NCBI GenBank assembly: GCA_965371445.1
Contig: CBDUYN010000016.1
Coordinates: 35,093-99,092, forward strand
Source of the DNA: DASWIG01 sp965371445
GTDB taxonomy: Bacteria; Acidobacteriota; Thermoanaerobaculia; Multivoradales; J023
Reading direction: 5' to 3'
DNA: 64,000 bases
Shown in pieces: positions 52,422 to 61,305 of this stretch. A model generated the notes under the pieces. It did not search any database, was not told the origin of the DNA, and saw nothing but the letters and a program-made list of their open reading frames with translations. The translations under genes and the position numbers were made by a program. Within the stretch, counting starts at the first letter, position 1. Each line of letters opens with the position of its first letter.

Positions 52422-53018
52422 CTAGTCCTCGATCACGGCACGGCTCAGATGGATCTCGCGGCTGGCGCGGTCGTGGAAGACCTGGCGCAGGTCGTCGACG
52501 CGGTGTTTGACGCTCGCGTCGAGCTTCATGTCGCCGACCCGGACGACGATGCCGCCGATCAGCGACTCGTCGACCGCCTCGGTGATCTCGGCCTGCTTGC
52601 CGAGCCACTCGGCGAGAGCCTGCTTGAGCTTCTCGCGCAGCTTGAACTTGAGCGGCACGGCCGTCGTCACGTGGACGTCGACCTTGCCGCGCAGGTCCTG
52701 GTGCTCCCGCCGGAAGAGCTCGACGAGCGTCGGCAGGATCTCGAGGCGGCCTTTCTTGTTCATCACCTGGATCGTGTCGACCAGGGTGTCGCTCGCCCGG
52801 CCGCGGAAGAGCTTCTCGAGGCTCGCCGCGCGCTCGTCGGGATCGATGAGCGGGCTCCTCAGGAAGTCCGCGAAAGTGGCGTCGCGCTCCATCAGGCCGG
52901 CGATCTCGCCGAGCTCGGAGAGAAGCTCGTCGGTCTGGCCCGCTTCCTCGGCGAGCGCCAGAACGGAGCGGCAGTAGACGCGGGCGACACCGATGTGCTT
53001 GTCCTCGAGCGTAGACAT
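52422..53018 (-). CDS. atpH: ATP synthase delta subunit
   Basis: 198 residues. The N-terminal helical domain (VARVYCRSVLALAEEAGQTD, DFLRSPLIDPDERAASLEKL) and the conserved C-terminal DESLIGGIVVRVGDMKLDAS identify the OSCP/delta family. It joins the top of the alpha/beta head to the b-subunit stalk. It lies in the standard position between atpF (9 nt) and atpA (30 nt). Its length is about 20 residues above the common size, spread over the N-terminal helices. Confidence 0.93.
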   Translation of the reverse strand: MSTLEDKHIGVARVYCRSVLALAEEAGQTDELLSELGEIAGLMERDATFADFLRSPLIDPDERAASLEKLFRGRASDTLVDTIQVMNKKGRLEILPTLVELFRREHQDLRGKVDVHVTTAVPLKFKLREKLKQALAEWLGKQAEITEAVDESLIGGIVVRVGDMKLDASVKHRVDDLRQVFHDRASREIHLSRAVIED

Positions 53019-53027
53019 CGCAAGCTC

Positions 53028-53630
53028 CTACTCGGCCGACAGGCCGCTCATCTCGTCGAGCGCTTCGTCGATCATGCGCTCCTGGTCCTCGGCCTTGAGC
53101 TCGCGGCCCAAGATGTGGGAGGCGATGCCGGTGGCGAGGTGTCCGGAGAGGTCGTAGAGATCCTTGACCGCGGTCTCGCGGGCGATCCGGATCTCGCGCT
53201 TGGCGCGCTCGATGATCTTCTCGCCCTCGGCGCGGGCGTTCTCCTCGATCTTCTGGCGCAGCACCTCGGCGTCGCGGCGGCCCTCCTCGACGATCGCCGT
53301 CGCCTCGCTCCGCGCCTCGACGAGCTTCTGCTCGTACTCCTTGAGCGTCGCCGCGGCGGACTCCCGGTGCTCCCTCGCCTGCTCGAGCGAATCGCGGATG
53401 AAGTCCTCGCGGCTCTTCAGGGTCTCGAGAATCGGGCCCCAGGCGAAGTATCCAAGCACCAGGACCAGGCTGAGGAAGATCACCAGCGTCCAGATCGAGC
53501 TCCCCAGATCGCCGGCGAACAGCCCGCCGCTCTCTTCTTCCCCGGTCGCCGCCAGCGCCGGCGCCGCGACGAGCACGCAGGTCAGGAGAGCAAGCGCCAG
53601 GCGGAAGAGCGTTTTCGTCTTCTCGTCCAT
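53028..53630 (-). CDS. atpF: ATP synthase b subunit with an N-terminal signal-like segment
   Basis: 200 residues from ATG 53630. The first about 27 residues look like a cleavable signal peptide (LFRLALALLTCVLVAAPALAA). A single membrane helix follows (SSIWTLVIFLSLVLVLGYFA) and then a long charged coiled coil (ILETLKSREDFIRDSLEQAR onward), the peripheral stalk. The longer open frame to 53693 is not used because it adds only a polar stretch before the signal segment. The extra N-terminal signal is shared with the c subunit of this operon. Confidence 0.9.
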   Translation of the reverse strand: MDEKTKTLFRLALALLTCVLVAAPALAATGEEESGGLFAGDLGSSIWTLVIFLSLVLVLGYFAWGPILETLKSREDFIRDSLEQAREHRESAAATLKEYEQKLVEARSEATAIVEEGRRDAEVLRQKIEENARAEGEKIIERAKREIRIARETAVKDLYDLSGHLATGIASHILGRELKAEDQERMIDEALDEMSGLSAE

Positions 53631-53750
53631 GATTTGTTGGCTATCCCTGTGCTCCGCGGGCCCCTCGGCCCGGGGGAGCGTGTGTCGTTTCAAGAAAGCG
53701 GGGTCCCGGCCCGGAGGCGCGGATCCCGCACACGACGCGAGATCCCGGCC

Positions 53751-54068
53751 TCACCCGAGCGCCAGGTAGCCGATGACCACGCCGAACAGGAAGCCCACCT
53801 CGATCATGGCCGCCGTGATCAGCGTCAGGGTGAAGATGCGGTCGGCCATCTCGGGCTGGCGGGCCAACGCTTCGACGGCGCTGCCGCCGATGCGGCTGAT
53901 GCCGATGCTGCCACCGATGACCACCAGGCCGGCACCGATCGGACCGCCGAGCTTACCCAGCTCACCGATGCCGCTCTCCTCTTCCTGAGCCCAGGCGGAG
54001 GGGGCCACCAGGAGAGCCAGGCCGACGAAACACAACAACAGGGACCACTTGGCAAGGTTCTTGCTCAT
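53751..54068 (-). CDS. atpE: ATP synthase c subunit with an N-terminal signal peptide
   Basis: 105 residues from ATG 54068. A signal peptide (WSLLLCFVGLALLVAPSAWAQ) precedes the mature two-helix hairpin: helix one GAGLVVIGGSIGISRIGG, loop ARQPE, helix two TLTLITAAMIEVGFLFGVVI. The ion-binding glutamate is in MIEV. The residues after it are not the S-T pair of sodium-binding rings, so a proton-driven enzyme is expected. ARQPE is the invariant loop that contacts gamma and epsilon. Confidence 0.94.
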   Translation of the reverse strand: MSKNLAKWSLLLCFVGLALLVAPSAWAQEEESGIGELGKLGGPIGAGLVVIGGSIGISRIGGSAVEALARQPEMADRIFTLTLITAAMIEVGFLFGVVIGYLALG

Positions 54069-54194
54069 CTTTGAGGTGTCCTTTCTTACCGTTTTTGTCG
54101 TTCTTGTATCGGATCGCGGCCCGCGAGCGTACCGCCACACGGCGGCTTGAGGCCACGAAGTACTTGGAATCTGTGCAAGAGGGGGCCAGCTCCG

Positions 54195-55061
54195 TCAGTG
54201 ACCCGCGGCGCCCTCCGTAGAATCGTCGTGATGCACGTTGACCGACATGCCGATGAAAAGCGATGTCAGGAACGTGAAGATGAAGGCCTGCAGAAAAGCG
54301 ACGAAGACCTCCACCAAAGAGATCCCGACGCTGCCGATCACCACCACGAGGCCGACGCCCAGGCCCCCGGCGGTGCCCAGGGCCTGGCCCGCCGACAGGA
54401 TCAGGCTGACCAGCACGGCGAGCAGGATGTGACCGCCGGCGATGGCGGCGAAAAGACGCATCGCCAGAGCGAAGATCCGGGCCAGCGTCGAGATGATCTC
54501 GAGGGGGACCATGAGCGGCGCGATCCAGAGCGGGCCCGGGTTGAAGTGCGCCAGATAGGCCGTGCCGCCCAGGCGCAGCCCATTCCAAACCATCATGACG
54601 AGCGTCAGAATCGCGAGCGTCGCGGTCACGTAGATGTTGGCCGTCGGGGTGCCGCCGATGTGGAGATGGAAAAACGACGTCACCGAGCTGACCGGGATCA
54701 TCCCGAGGAGGTTCATCGTCAGGATGAAGAAAAAGACGGTCCAGATGTACTTGACGAAACGGTCGGTATGCGCACCCAGGGCCGGACGCGCGACCTCCTC
54801 ACGGAGATAGTTGCAGATCGCCTCGAGGAGGTTGCCGGCGCCGGTCGGCACCAGCCGATCGACCTCGCTCGTGCCGCGGCGCTTGCGGGCGAAGACCGGC
54901 AAGAAGATCATGAGGAGAAGCGCCGCCGCGATCATCATCACGATGTGGTCGGAGAGGACGGTGATCTCCCCCCCCAACGCCTCGACGTCGAGCGTCTTCA
55001 GCGGATGCTGGACGACATGGCTCAGGGGGTCGGCGCTGGCCGCCATCTTGTTCAAGCTCAT
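54195..55061 (-). CDS. atpB: ATP synthase a subunit
   Basis: 288 residues from ATG 55061; its start overlaps the stop of the upstream gene (TGATG). The multi-pass protein has the conserved proton-path helix with PLEIISTLARIFALAMRLFAAIAGGH, whose arginine in MRLFA faces the c-ring glutamate. SLVEVFVAFLQAFIFTFLTS is the second conserved helix. The longer open frame to 55373 is antisense-like and overlaps the upstream gene fully, so it is rejected. It forms the stator channel of Fo. Confidence 0.94.
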   Translation of the reverse strand: MSLNKMAASADPLSHVVQHPLKTLDVEALGGEITVLSDHIVMMIAAALLLMIFLPVFARKRRGTSEVDRLVPTGAGNLLEAICNYLREEVARPALGAHTDRFVKYIWTVFFFILTMNLLGMIPVSSVTSFFHLHIGGTPTANIYVTATLAILTLVMMVWNGLRLGGTAYLAHFNPGPLWIAPLMVPLEIISTLARIFALAMRLFAAIAGGHILLAVLVSLILSAGQALGTAGGLGVGLVVVIGSVGISLVEVFVAFLQAFIFTFLTSLFIGMSVNVHHDDSTEGAAGH

Positions 55062-55498
55062 CAATTCTCCATCAGCGCTTGCTGTGCCAGGACCTTGATA
55101 CTCAAAAGGGTGTCCGGTACGAGCAACCCGGCGTGGCTCACCACCACCCAGAGGAGCAGTGGCCGGGTGGGAAAGACGCCGCTCATCGCGAGAGCGATGC
55201 CGAGCCCGAGCGCGATCCCCAACCGTACGCCCATGGCGACCATCGCCGCGCTGAGCGCGTCGACGTGGGACCGCTTCCGCGCCCGGAGCACCGGAACGGT
55301 GCCGGCGAGCGAAGCCGCCGCCCCCACCGCACATCCGGCGTACATCGCCGTGAGCGCCCCGGTGCCCGCCCACCGTTCGGTCAGGCCATGGCCCAGGAGG
55401 AGAAGCGCCGCCGTTACCAACAGCGTAAGACCCAGAAAACGTCCGAAGATGCTAGTGCCAGGTGACACACCCGATTCCTCAACCAGCTTGGTCGTCAT
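55061..55498 (-). CDS. atpI: ATP synthase I-like membrane protein
   Basis: 145 residues with four hydrophobic segments (FLGLTLLVTAALLLLGHGL; AMYAGCAVGAAASLAGTVPV; AAMVAMGVRLGIALGLGIAL; PLLLWVVVSHAGLLVPDTLL). Size, topology and position directly before atpB fit the AtpI family, which helps assemble the c-ring and may handle magnesium. Sequence conservation in this family is low, so the call leans on position. It overlaps the upstream gene by 20 nt and atpB by one base. Confidence 0.75.
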   Translation of the reverse strand: MTTKLVEESGVSPGTSIFGRFLGLTLLVTAALLLLGHGLTERWAGTGALTAMYAGCAVGAAASLAGTVPVLRARKRSHVDALSAAMVAMGVRLGIALGLGIALAMSGVFPTRPLLLWVVVSHAGLLVPDTLLSIKVLAQQALMEN

Positions 55499-55805
55499 CC
55501 TTTGACGACACCGACCGGAGCTCCTCGTCCCGGTGCCCGTTCCCCCGCCGTCGAACCGTCCTTCGGGGATCGGGTGGAGGGAGGGTCCTAAGCGCCGAAC
55601 GGATGAGGTGGATGAGTCCGCCGAAGATGCCCAGGATCGCGCAGATCAGGACCCCTCGGGGACCGGTGTCGAAGCTCCGGTCAATCCAGGTACCGATGAG
55701 GACGAATCCGAAGACCGCGCCGAAGAGCTCCAGACCGAGGCTGGCTACACGCCACCACGTAGGCTGCCTGTCTCTACTTTCCGGCACAGACGGATCCCCC
55801 TTCAT
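55479..55805 (-). CDS. AtpZ-like membrane protein, first gene of the ATP synthase operon
   Basis: 108 residues from ATG 55805; ATG 55829 is an equally possible start. Two membrane helices (LGLELFGAVFGFVLIGTWI and GVLICAILGIFGGLIHLI) flank DRSFDTGP, the pattern of the AtpZ/AtpI family found before atpI-atpB in many bacteria. The tail is polar and charged (RRTVRRRGNGHRDEEL). It overlaps the next gene by 20 nt. AtpZ proteins are thought to work with AtpI in c-ring assembly or ion supply. Confidence 0.72.
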   Translation of the reverse strand: MKGDPSVPESRDRQPTWWRVASLGLELFGAVFGFVLIGTWIDRSFDTGPRGVLICAILGIFGGLIHLIRSALRTLPPPDPRRTVRRRGNGHRDEELRSVSSKDDDQAG

Positions 55806-55911
55806 CAGACGGCGGGTATTGTGCACCATGCGGCCGCGCTTGGCAATAGGATGGGCAAAAATTGGTCGGAGAAGCTCAACTAGGCCACCACGACAAATAC
55901 GTAATGGTTGA

Positions 55912-55946
55912 ACGACAAGTGCGCTGAGATAAGTCTGAGATAAGAT
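55912..55946 (+). promoter_or_regulatory. Candidate promoter and direct repeat before the ECF sigma gene
   Basis: GAAC (from about 55910), about 19 nt, then GTC (55933-55935) fits the loose pattern of an ECF-type -35/-10 pair. The direct repeat TGAGATAAG (55925-55933 and 55936-55944) overlaps it and supplies a GATAAGAT-like -10. The site is 55-85 nt before ATG 55999. Self-control of the sigma gene is plausible. Confidence 0.35.
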
Positions 55947-55998
55947 GGTGCGAGCTCTTGGTACGCGACGTGCGTAGATCTCAGGCAGGAGGGGAACC

Positions 55999-56649
55999 AT
56001 GACGCAGGCTCAATCCACATCCCAGAACGCCACCGTCCCGAAAGTCGGCTGGGACTTCGAGGCCGCCGCCCTGCCCCACCTCGACGCGCTCTACAACATG
56101 GCCTACCGGCTGACGCGCAACTCGGAGGACGCCGAGGACCTGATCCAGGAGACGTTCTTCAAGGCCTACAAGTACTACGACAAGTTCGAGGAGGGGACGA
56201 ACTTGAAGGCCTGGCTCTTCCGGATCATGAAGAACTCCTTCATCAACGGCTACCGCAAGCGGCAGAGCCAGCCGCCGGAGAGCGCCTTCTCGGAGATCGA
56301 GGAGCTCTTCGAGGCCCGGGTCAGCGAAGAGGCCGGGCAGATCAAGAACCCCGAGGAGGAGCTGCTCGAGTCCGTCCTCGACGAGGATATCCAACAGGCC
56401 CTCGACGCGCTGCGCGACGACTACCGGATGGTGATCCTCCTCGTCGACCTCGAGGGCTTCTCCTACAAGGAGACGGCGGAGATCCTCGAAGTGCCGGTGG
56501 GGACGGTCATGAGCCGGCTCTACCGCGGCCGGAGGATGCTGGAAAAGGTCCTCCTGAGCTATGCTCACAGCCACGGCTACGTGCGTGGCGAGCCGCAGAA
56601 GATGCGCGGCGACCACCCGGGCGAGACCAAGACCGCTCGGACGGAATAA
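55999..56649 (+). CDS. ECF-type RNA polymerase sigma factor
   Basis: 216 residues. Region 2 is clear (LYNMAYRLTRNSEDAEDLIQ, TFFKAYKYYDKFEEGTNLKA, WLFRIMKNSFINGYRK) and region 4 is present (LEGFSYKETAEILEVPVGTV, MSRLYRGRRML). A polar linker with GQIKNPEEELLES joins them. It is of the RpoE/SigW type with a fairly long C-terminus. Start ATG 55999 has a strong ribosome-binding site (AGGAGGGG). A zinc-finger anti-sigma gene follows, the standard control pair. Target genes are unknown but may include this cluster. Confidence 0.92.
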   Translation: MTQAQSTSQNATVPKVGWDFEAAALPHLDALYNMAYRLTRNSEDAEDLIQETFFKAYKYYDKFEEGTNLKAWLFRIMKNSFINGYRKRQSQPPESAFSEIEELFEARVSEEAGQIKNPEEELLESVLDEDIQQALDALRDDYRMVILLVDLEGFSYKETAEILEVPVGTVMSRLYRGRRMLEKVLLSYAHSHGYVRGEPQKMRGDHPGETKTARTE

Positions 56650-56740
56650 CTCCCACGGCGCAAAGAGTTTAACATCAGAAGAAGGTCATTTTCGGTCGGA
56701 TCGGTACGGAAGGAAGCACCGGGATGAGGAACGCACCAGC

Positions 56741-56983
56741 ATGAAATGCAAAGAGATCTGCGAGGAGCTCGTCTTCCGCTACGCCGACAACGAGATGGAG
56801 CAGGAAATGCTGGTGGCCTTCAAGCTCCACGTCGCCGACTGTCCTGAGTGCGCCAGAAAAGCCAAACACGCCGTACGATTCCTCATGATCGTGCGCAAAC
56901 GCACCATCCGAACCACCGCCCCCATCCACCTCCGCCGACGCCTCCTCGACGGCCTGCGCCGCCGCGACGTCCTGCTCTCCTAG
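56741..56983 (+). CDS. Small zinc-finger anti-sigma factor
   Basis: 80 residues from ATG 56741. It has the ZAS signature H-x3-C-x2-C in LHVADCPEC, with an upstream Cys pair (MKCKEICEELVF) that may add ligands. This is the putative zinc-finger (zf-HC2) domain of cytosolic anti-sigma factors that hold ECF sigma factors and release them on redox or metal stress. No membrane helix is present, so it is a soluble, sensor-type form. It lies 91 nt after the sigma gene. Confidence 0.85.
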   Translation: MKCKEICEELVFRYADNEMEQEMLVAFKLHVADCPECARKAKHAVRFLMIVRKRTIRTTAPIHLRRRLLDGLRRRDVLLS

Positions 56984-56994
56984 AGCGCCCCTCG

Positions 56995-57492
56995 ATGCGT
57001 GCCCTCGCTTTCGCCAGGACGTTTCTGGTTCTCCTGGCCGCCGCCGCGGCGACGGCACCAAGCTCCGGCCCCCCTCTCCTCGCGGACGAACACACCCTCC
57101 TTCCGGGCCTCGACGGGGGTCAGCTCTCCGGCAGCGATCTCGAAGTGGGACCGGTCCTCGTCGTGGTCTGGGCCTCCTGGTCGCCGCGCTGCCGCGACGT
57201 CGTGCCGCGATTAAACGCTCTCGAGAGCACCTTCTCCGCAAAGGCGCGCGTCGTGAGCGTCGTTTTCCAGGAGGAAGACGACGCCGTCCGCCGTTTCCTC
57301 GGCGGCCAGAACAAGCTTCGCGTCCCGGTCTACGTCGACCGCACGGGCTCGTTCTCCAAACGGCAGGCCGTCTCGACCGTCCCGTGGCTCCTGGTCTTCG
57401 TCGACGGCCGTGCCGCCTTCAGCGGCAAGCTCCCCGCCAACCCGGACCCCGTCGTCGAGCGGGCGCTGGGTGGTAACCTCGGCGCTCCATGA
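56995..57492 (+). CDS. Thioredoxin-fold protein with a CxxC changed to SPRC
   Basis: 165 residues from ATG 56995, with a signal peptide (ARTFLVLLAAAAATAPSS). The TlpA/AhpC-type fold is shown by VLVVVWASWSPRCRDVVPRL, VVSVVFQEEDD and STVPWLLVFVDG with the cis-proline. At the active site only the second cysteine remains (S-P-R-C), so normal disulfide exchange is unlikely; a monothiol or binding role is possible. It is 11 nt after the anti-sigma gene and overlaps the TPR gene start by 4 nt. Confidence 0.7.
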   Translation: MRALAFARTFLVLLAAAAATAPSSGPPLLADEHTLLPGLDGGQLSGSDLEVGPVLVVVWASWSPRCRDVVPRLNALESTFSAKARVVSVVFQEEDDAVRRFLGGQNKLRVPVYVDRTGSFSKRQAVSTVPWLLVFVDGRAAFSGKLPANPDPVVERALGGNLGAP

Positions 57493-58787
57493 GCGCCGCC
57501 AGGAAGAAGCCGCGACCCAAGCCGCGACGCCCACGCGCCTCTTCGGGCGGCGGCGGCGCCGCGGCGAAGCGCGCGATGGCGTTTTCGCCGACCCGGATCG
57601 CCCTCGTCCTGGTGGTGCTGACGGCGTCACTCGCCGCCTGGTTGTGGAGGCCAAAGCCGTTGAGCCCCGCCACGGCCGACGACGCCCTGGAAGCAGTGCG
57701 GCCCCGCCACGGCGACGGCATGGACCCTCTCGTGCAGTCTCTCGTCGAGAGGAGGCTCCGGCGCGTCCGGGCTTCGCCGGCGAGCGCCGCTGCGCACGGC
57801 GAGCTCGGCCTCGCCTACGCCGCCAACGACCTGTGGGACGAGGCCCGCGACTCCTTTCAGAACGCCGTCACGCTGGGTGGCGACGAACGGCTGTGGCGTT
57901 TCCACCTGGCGCTCGCGACGCGCCGGGCCGGCGACGCCGACACCGCCCGCGAGCTCCTCGAACGCCTGGCGGAAGACGAGGCGTCGTTCGCCCCGGTCCA
58001 CCAGCGGCTCGCCGAGGCGCGCCTCAACTCCGGCGACCTGCCGGCCGCGCTCGACGCCTATCGCCGGGTGACCGAGCTCGAGCCCACGGCGCCCGACGGC
58101 TACGTCGGGACGGCGGAGGTGGCGATCCGCGAGCGGCGCTACGACGACGCCGTCCGCGACCTGGAGCACGCCCTGGAGCTTGACGGCGGCTACAAGGTCG
58201 CCCACTACCTCCTGGGTCTGGCCTACCGTGGCCTGGGGGAGACCGCGAAGGCCGAGCAGCACCTGGAGCGCGGCCTCGGCGCGCCGCGGCGCTACCTCGC
58301 CGACCCCGGGAGCGAGCGCATGGAAGGCTACGCCGTCAACCTGACGGCACAGATCAACCGCGCCGGCCTGATGCTCCAGGCCGGCGACGCCTCTGGCGCG
58401 ATCACCCTCCTCGAGGAGGCGCTCGAACGGCGTGGCGATGAGGTCCGCCTCATGAACACGCTCTCCATGGCATACATGAGGACCCACCAGCTCGAACGCG
58501 CCCGGCAGCTCCTCCTGCGCGCCCGCGAGAGCGATCCGCAGGCTCTCGCCACCGAGGTCAACCTGGCGATGTGCCACCTCCGGCTGGGCGAGCTCGACGA
58601 AGCCCTGCGCTGGGCCGATGCCGCGGCCCGGCGGGCACCTGAGGTCGGACAGACGCACTTCGCCCGCGCCCTCGTCCTCGAGAAGCTCGGCCGCGGCGAC
58701 GACGCCCGGGCCGCCGCCGAGCACGGAGCGCGCCTCGACCCCCAAAACCCACAGGCGCGCCAACTGGCGCAGCGCCTTTCCCGATGA
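57489..58787 (+). CDS. Membrane-anchored TPR protein
   Basis: 432 residues. A basic N-terminus (KKPRPKPRRPRASS) and one membrane helix (IALVLVVLTASLAAWLW, about 37-53) are followed by eight or more TPR-like helical pairs (GELGLAYAANDLWDEARDSF; HYLLGLAYRGLGETAKAEQH; NTLSMAYMRTHQLERARQLL; EVNLAMCHLRLGELDEALRW). It is probably a scaffold in the periplasm. Both ends overlap neighbours by 4 nt, so it is translated together with the thioredoxin-like and CRTAC1 genes. Confidence 0.8.
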   Translation: MSAARKKPRPKPRRPRASSGGGGAAAKRAMAFSPTRIALVLVVLTASLAAWLWRPKPLSPATADDALEAVRPRHGDGMDPLVQSLVERRLRRVRASPASAAAHGELGLAYAANDLWDEARDSFQNAVTLGGDERLWRFHLALATRRAGDADTARELLERLAEDEASFAPVHQRLAEARLNSGDLPAALDAYRRVTELEPTAPDGYVGTAEVAIRERRYDDAVRDLEHALELDGGYKVAHYLLGLAYRGLGETAKAEQHLERGLGAPRRYLADPGSERMEGYAVNLTAQINRAGLMLQAGDASGAITLLEEALERRGDEVRLMNTLSMAYMRTHQLERARQLLLRARESDPQALATEVNLAMCHLRLGELDEALRWADAAARRAPEVGQTHFARALVLEKLGRGDDARAAAEHGARLDPQNPQARQLAQRLSR

Positions 58788-60562
58788 GACCGACTTCAAT
58801 GCCCACGATCCCGAGCCTCCTCGTGCGACTGCCGCTTTTGCTCGCCCTGGCCTCGACGTGGGCCTGCCAGGCTCCCGGGCCGGCCCCGGACGCCAACGCC
58901 CCCGCCGCCGAAACCGCTCCCTCCGAAGCCGCCCCCGCCGCCGAACCCGCGGTACCCGAGGAATCGGCCTGGTTCGAAGACGTCGCCGCGGAGGCCGGGA
59001 TCGACTTCGTCCACGTGCGCGCCGCCCAGCCGCGCTTCCTCTTCCCCGAGATCATGGGGTCCGGGGCCGCCTTCTTCGACTACGACGGCGACTCAGACCT
59101 CGACCTCTACCTCGTCCAGAGCGGCGAGCTCGACGGCACGGGGCCCGGCAACGTCCTCTACCGGAACCGGGGGGACGCCGGCGGCGACGGACCGATTTTC
59201 GAGGACTTCACCGCCGAGGCCGGGGTCGGCGACACCGGCTACGGCATGGGGGTCGCCGTGGGCGACTACGACGGCGACTCAGATCTCGACCTCTACGTCA
59301 CCAACATGGGTCCCAACGTCCTCTATCGCAACGACGGCGCCGGCGCCAACGGCGCCGTCACCTTCACGGACGTCACCCGCGAGGCCGGGGTGGCCGAGCG
59401 GGGCTGGAGCACCAGCGCCGCTTTCTTCGACTACGACGGCGACTCAGACCTCGACCTCTTCGTCGTGAGCTACGTCCATTGGACGCCGGAGCGCGAGCTC
59501 GAGTGCTTTACCGGCGCCGGCCAGCGCGACTACTGTGGTCCGGCGAAGTACAACGCTCCGGCCACAGACGTCCTCTACCGAAACGTCGGCGGCGGCCGTT
59601 TCCGCCGCTGGAGCGCGGAGGCGGGCCTCACGTCGGCCTTCGGCTACGGCATGGGCCTCGGGGTGGGCGACGTCAACCTCGACGGCCGCCTCGACGTCTA
59701 CGTGGCCAACGACGCGGTGGCGAACCAGCTGTGGATCTACGACGGCGATGGGCGCTACGAGGACCAGGCGCTCTTGTCCGGGACCGCGGTCAACATGCTC
59801 GGCTTCGCGGAGGCCGGCATGGGGACCGCGTTTCTCGACTACCAGGACGACGGCGACCTCGACCTCTTCGTCACCCACCTCCGGGAGGAGACCCACACCC
59901 TCTACGTCAACCAGGACGGCTTTTTTGAGGACGCGACGGCGCTTTCCGGGCTCGCCTCGCCGAGCCTCGCCATGACCGGTTTCGGCCTCGGCTTCGCCGA
60001 CTTCGACCACGACACCTGGCTCGACCTCTTCGTCGCCAACGGCAAGGTGCGCGACCCGGACTTCGGCTCCCCCGGCGATCCCTACGCCGAGCGCGACCAA
60101 CTCTTCCGCGCCACTCCCGACGGCCGTTTCGAGGAGGTGGCGGCGCCCTTCGTCGCCGCCGAGCGGCAATCGAGCCGCGGGGCCGCCTTCGGCGACTACG
60201 ACGGCGACGGAGACATCGACGTGGTGGTGGTGGCCAACGGCGGCCGGGCCGTCCTTTATCGGAACCGGAGTGACAAGAAAGGTCCGTCGCTCCTGCTGCG
60301 GGTCGTCGACCGCCACGGCTACGACGCGGTGGGAGCGCGCGTCGCCGCGACGGTGGGTGAGCGGACGCTGTGGCGTCCGGTGGGGCCGGCGTGGGGCTAT
60401 TGCTCGTCGAACGATCCCCGGGTGCACTTCGGGCTCGGCACCGCCGGCGCGGCTGAGGAGGTCGCCGTCATGTGGGTCGACGGCCGCCGCGAGTCCTTCG
60501 GCCGCCGCGACGCCGGAGCGGTCCACGTGCTGCGCCAGGGGGAGGGCCGGCCGCTGGGCTAG
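58784..60562 (+). CDS. CRTAC1/ASPIC-UnbV family lipoprotein with FG-GAP repeats
   Basis: 592 residues. The N-terminus is a lipoprotein signal with lipobox LASTWAC (C28), so the protein is lipid-anchored outside the inner membrane. A short A/P/E-rich linker leads to at least six FG-GAP/VCBS repeats with calcium-binding loops (DYDGDSDLDLYLV, DVNLDGRLDVYVAND, DYDGDGDIDVVVV), forming a propeller. The C-terminal about 80 residues are an ASPIC/UnbV domain (GYCSSNDPRVHFGLG). Such proteins are widespread in Acidobacteriota and often sit next to TPR proteins, as here. It may bind glycans or proteins; the molecular role is unknown. Confidence 0.88.
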   Translation: MRPTSMPTIPSLLVRLPLLLALASTWACQAPGPAPDANAPAAETAPSEAAPAAEPAVPEESAWFEDVAAEAGIDFVHVRAAQPRFLFPEIMGSGAAFFDYDGDSDLDLYLVQSGELDGTGPGNVLYRNRGDAGGDGPIFEDFTAEAGVGDTGYGMGVAVGDYDGDSDLDLYVTNMGPNVLYRNDGAGANGAVTFTDVTREAGVAERGWSTSAAFFDYDGDSDLDLFVVSYVHWTPERELECFTGAGQRDYCGPAKYNAPATDVLYRNVGGGRFRRWSAEAGLTSAFGYGMGLGVGDVNLDGRLDVYVANDAVANQLWIYDGDGRYEDQALLSGTAVNMLGFAEAGMGTAFLDYQDDGDLDLFVTHLREETHTLYVNQDGFFEDATALSGLASPSLAMTGFGLGFADFDHDTWLDLFVANGKVRDPDFGSPGDPYAERDQLFRATPDGRFEEVAAPFVAAERQSSRGAAFGDYDGDGDIDVVVVANGGRAVLYRNRSDKKGPSLLLRVVDRHGYDAVGARVAATVGERTLWRPVGPAWGYCSSNDPRVHFGLGTAGAAEEVAVMWVDGRRESFGRRDAGAVHVLRQGEGRPLG

Positions 60563-61305
60563 AGGAGCTCGCGCAGCCGCGCGTAACCCGTTCGGCTGAC
60601 GGGCAAGCGCGTTCCGTCCTTCAAGATCGCGACACGGCTGTCCTTGGCGTAGAGCTCGATGCGTGCTAAGCGGTCGACGTTCAGGAGATAGGAGCGATGG
60701 ATACGTAGGAAGCGATCCGGGTCGAGCGACGCGGCAAGCTCGCCCAGGGTCTGCTGCTTGCGCAGCTTCCCTTCGCCGGTCTTCAAGACGACGTAGTCGT
60801 CCTGGGCCTCGACGTAGTCGAGGTCTGTGACCGCGACGACGTGGATGCGGGGGCCGTCGCGCACCAGGACGCGCTCGCGGTGTTCGGGGCTTGCGGCGCG
60901 CGGCAGCTCCGCCGCCGGCACGGCCGGGGGCTCTCTGAGCTGCGCCTTTACGCGCTCGACGGCCTCGCGCAACCGCTCGGCGGAGAAGGGTTTCAGCAGG
61001 TAGTCGAGGGCATGGACCTCGAACGCCGCCACCGCGTACTCGTCGTAGGCGGTGACAAAGACGATCGCCGGGGACGCGTCGCCCAGGAGCTCGACGACGT
61101 CGAAGCCGCCCAGCTTGGGCATCTGGACATCGAGGAAAAGAAGGTCCACCCGCTGTTCGTCCACCGCCTGGAGGGCCTCGAAGCCGTTCTGGCACTCGCC
61201 CACGACCTCGACCTCGGGCACCTCGGCGAGGTACTCCGCGAGGATCCGGCGGGCCGGGGCCTCGTCGTCGACGATCAGGGCACGGATCGGTTCACTCTCG
61301 GACAT
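60559..61305 (-). CDS. LytTR-type response regulator
   Basis: 248 residues. The receiver domain has IVDDEA (D13, D14), the phosphorylation site LLFLDVQMP (D59), FVTAYDEYAV and YLLKPF. A linker rich in P and A leads to a LytTR DNA-binding domain (VTDLDYVEAQDDYVVLKTGE, DRFLRIHRSYLLNVDRL). It is a LytR/AlgR-type regulator paired with the sensor kinase gene it overlaps by 14 nt. It is convergent with the CRTAC1 gene, and the two stops overlap by 4 nt. Confidence 0.92.
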   Translation of the reverse strand: MSESEPIRALIVDDEAPARRILAEYLAEVPEVEVVGECQNGFEALQAVDEQRVDLLFLDVQMPKLGGFDVVELLGDASPAIVFVTAYDEYAVAAFEVHALDYLLKPFSAERLREAVERVKAQLREPPAVPAAELPRAASPEHRERVLVRDGPRIHVVAVTDLDYVEAQDDYVVLKTGEGKLRKQQTLGELAASLDPDRFLRIHRSYLLNVDRLARIELYAKDSRVAILKDGTRLPVSRTGYARLRELL

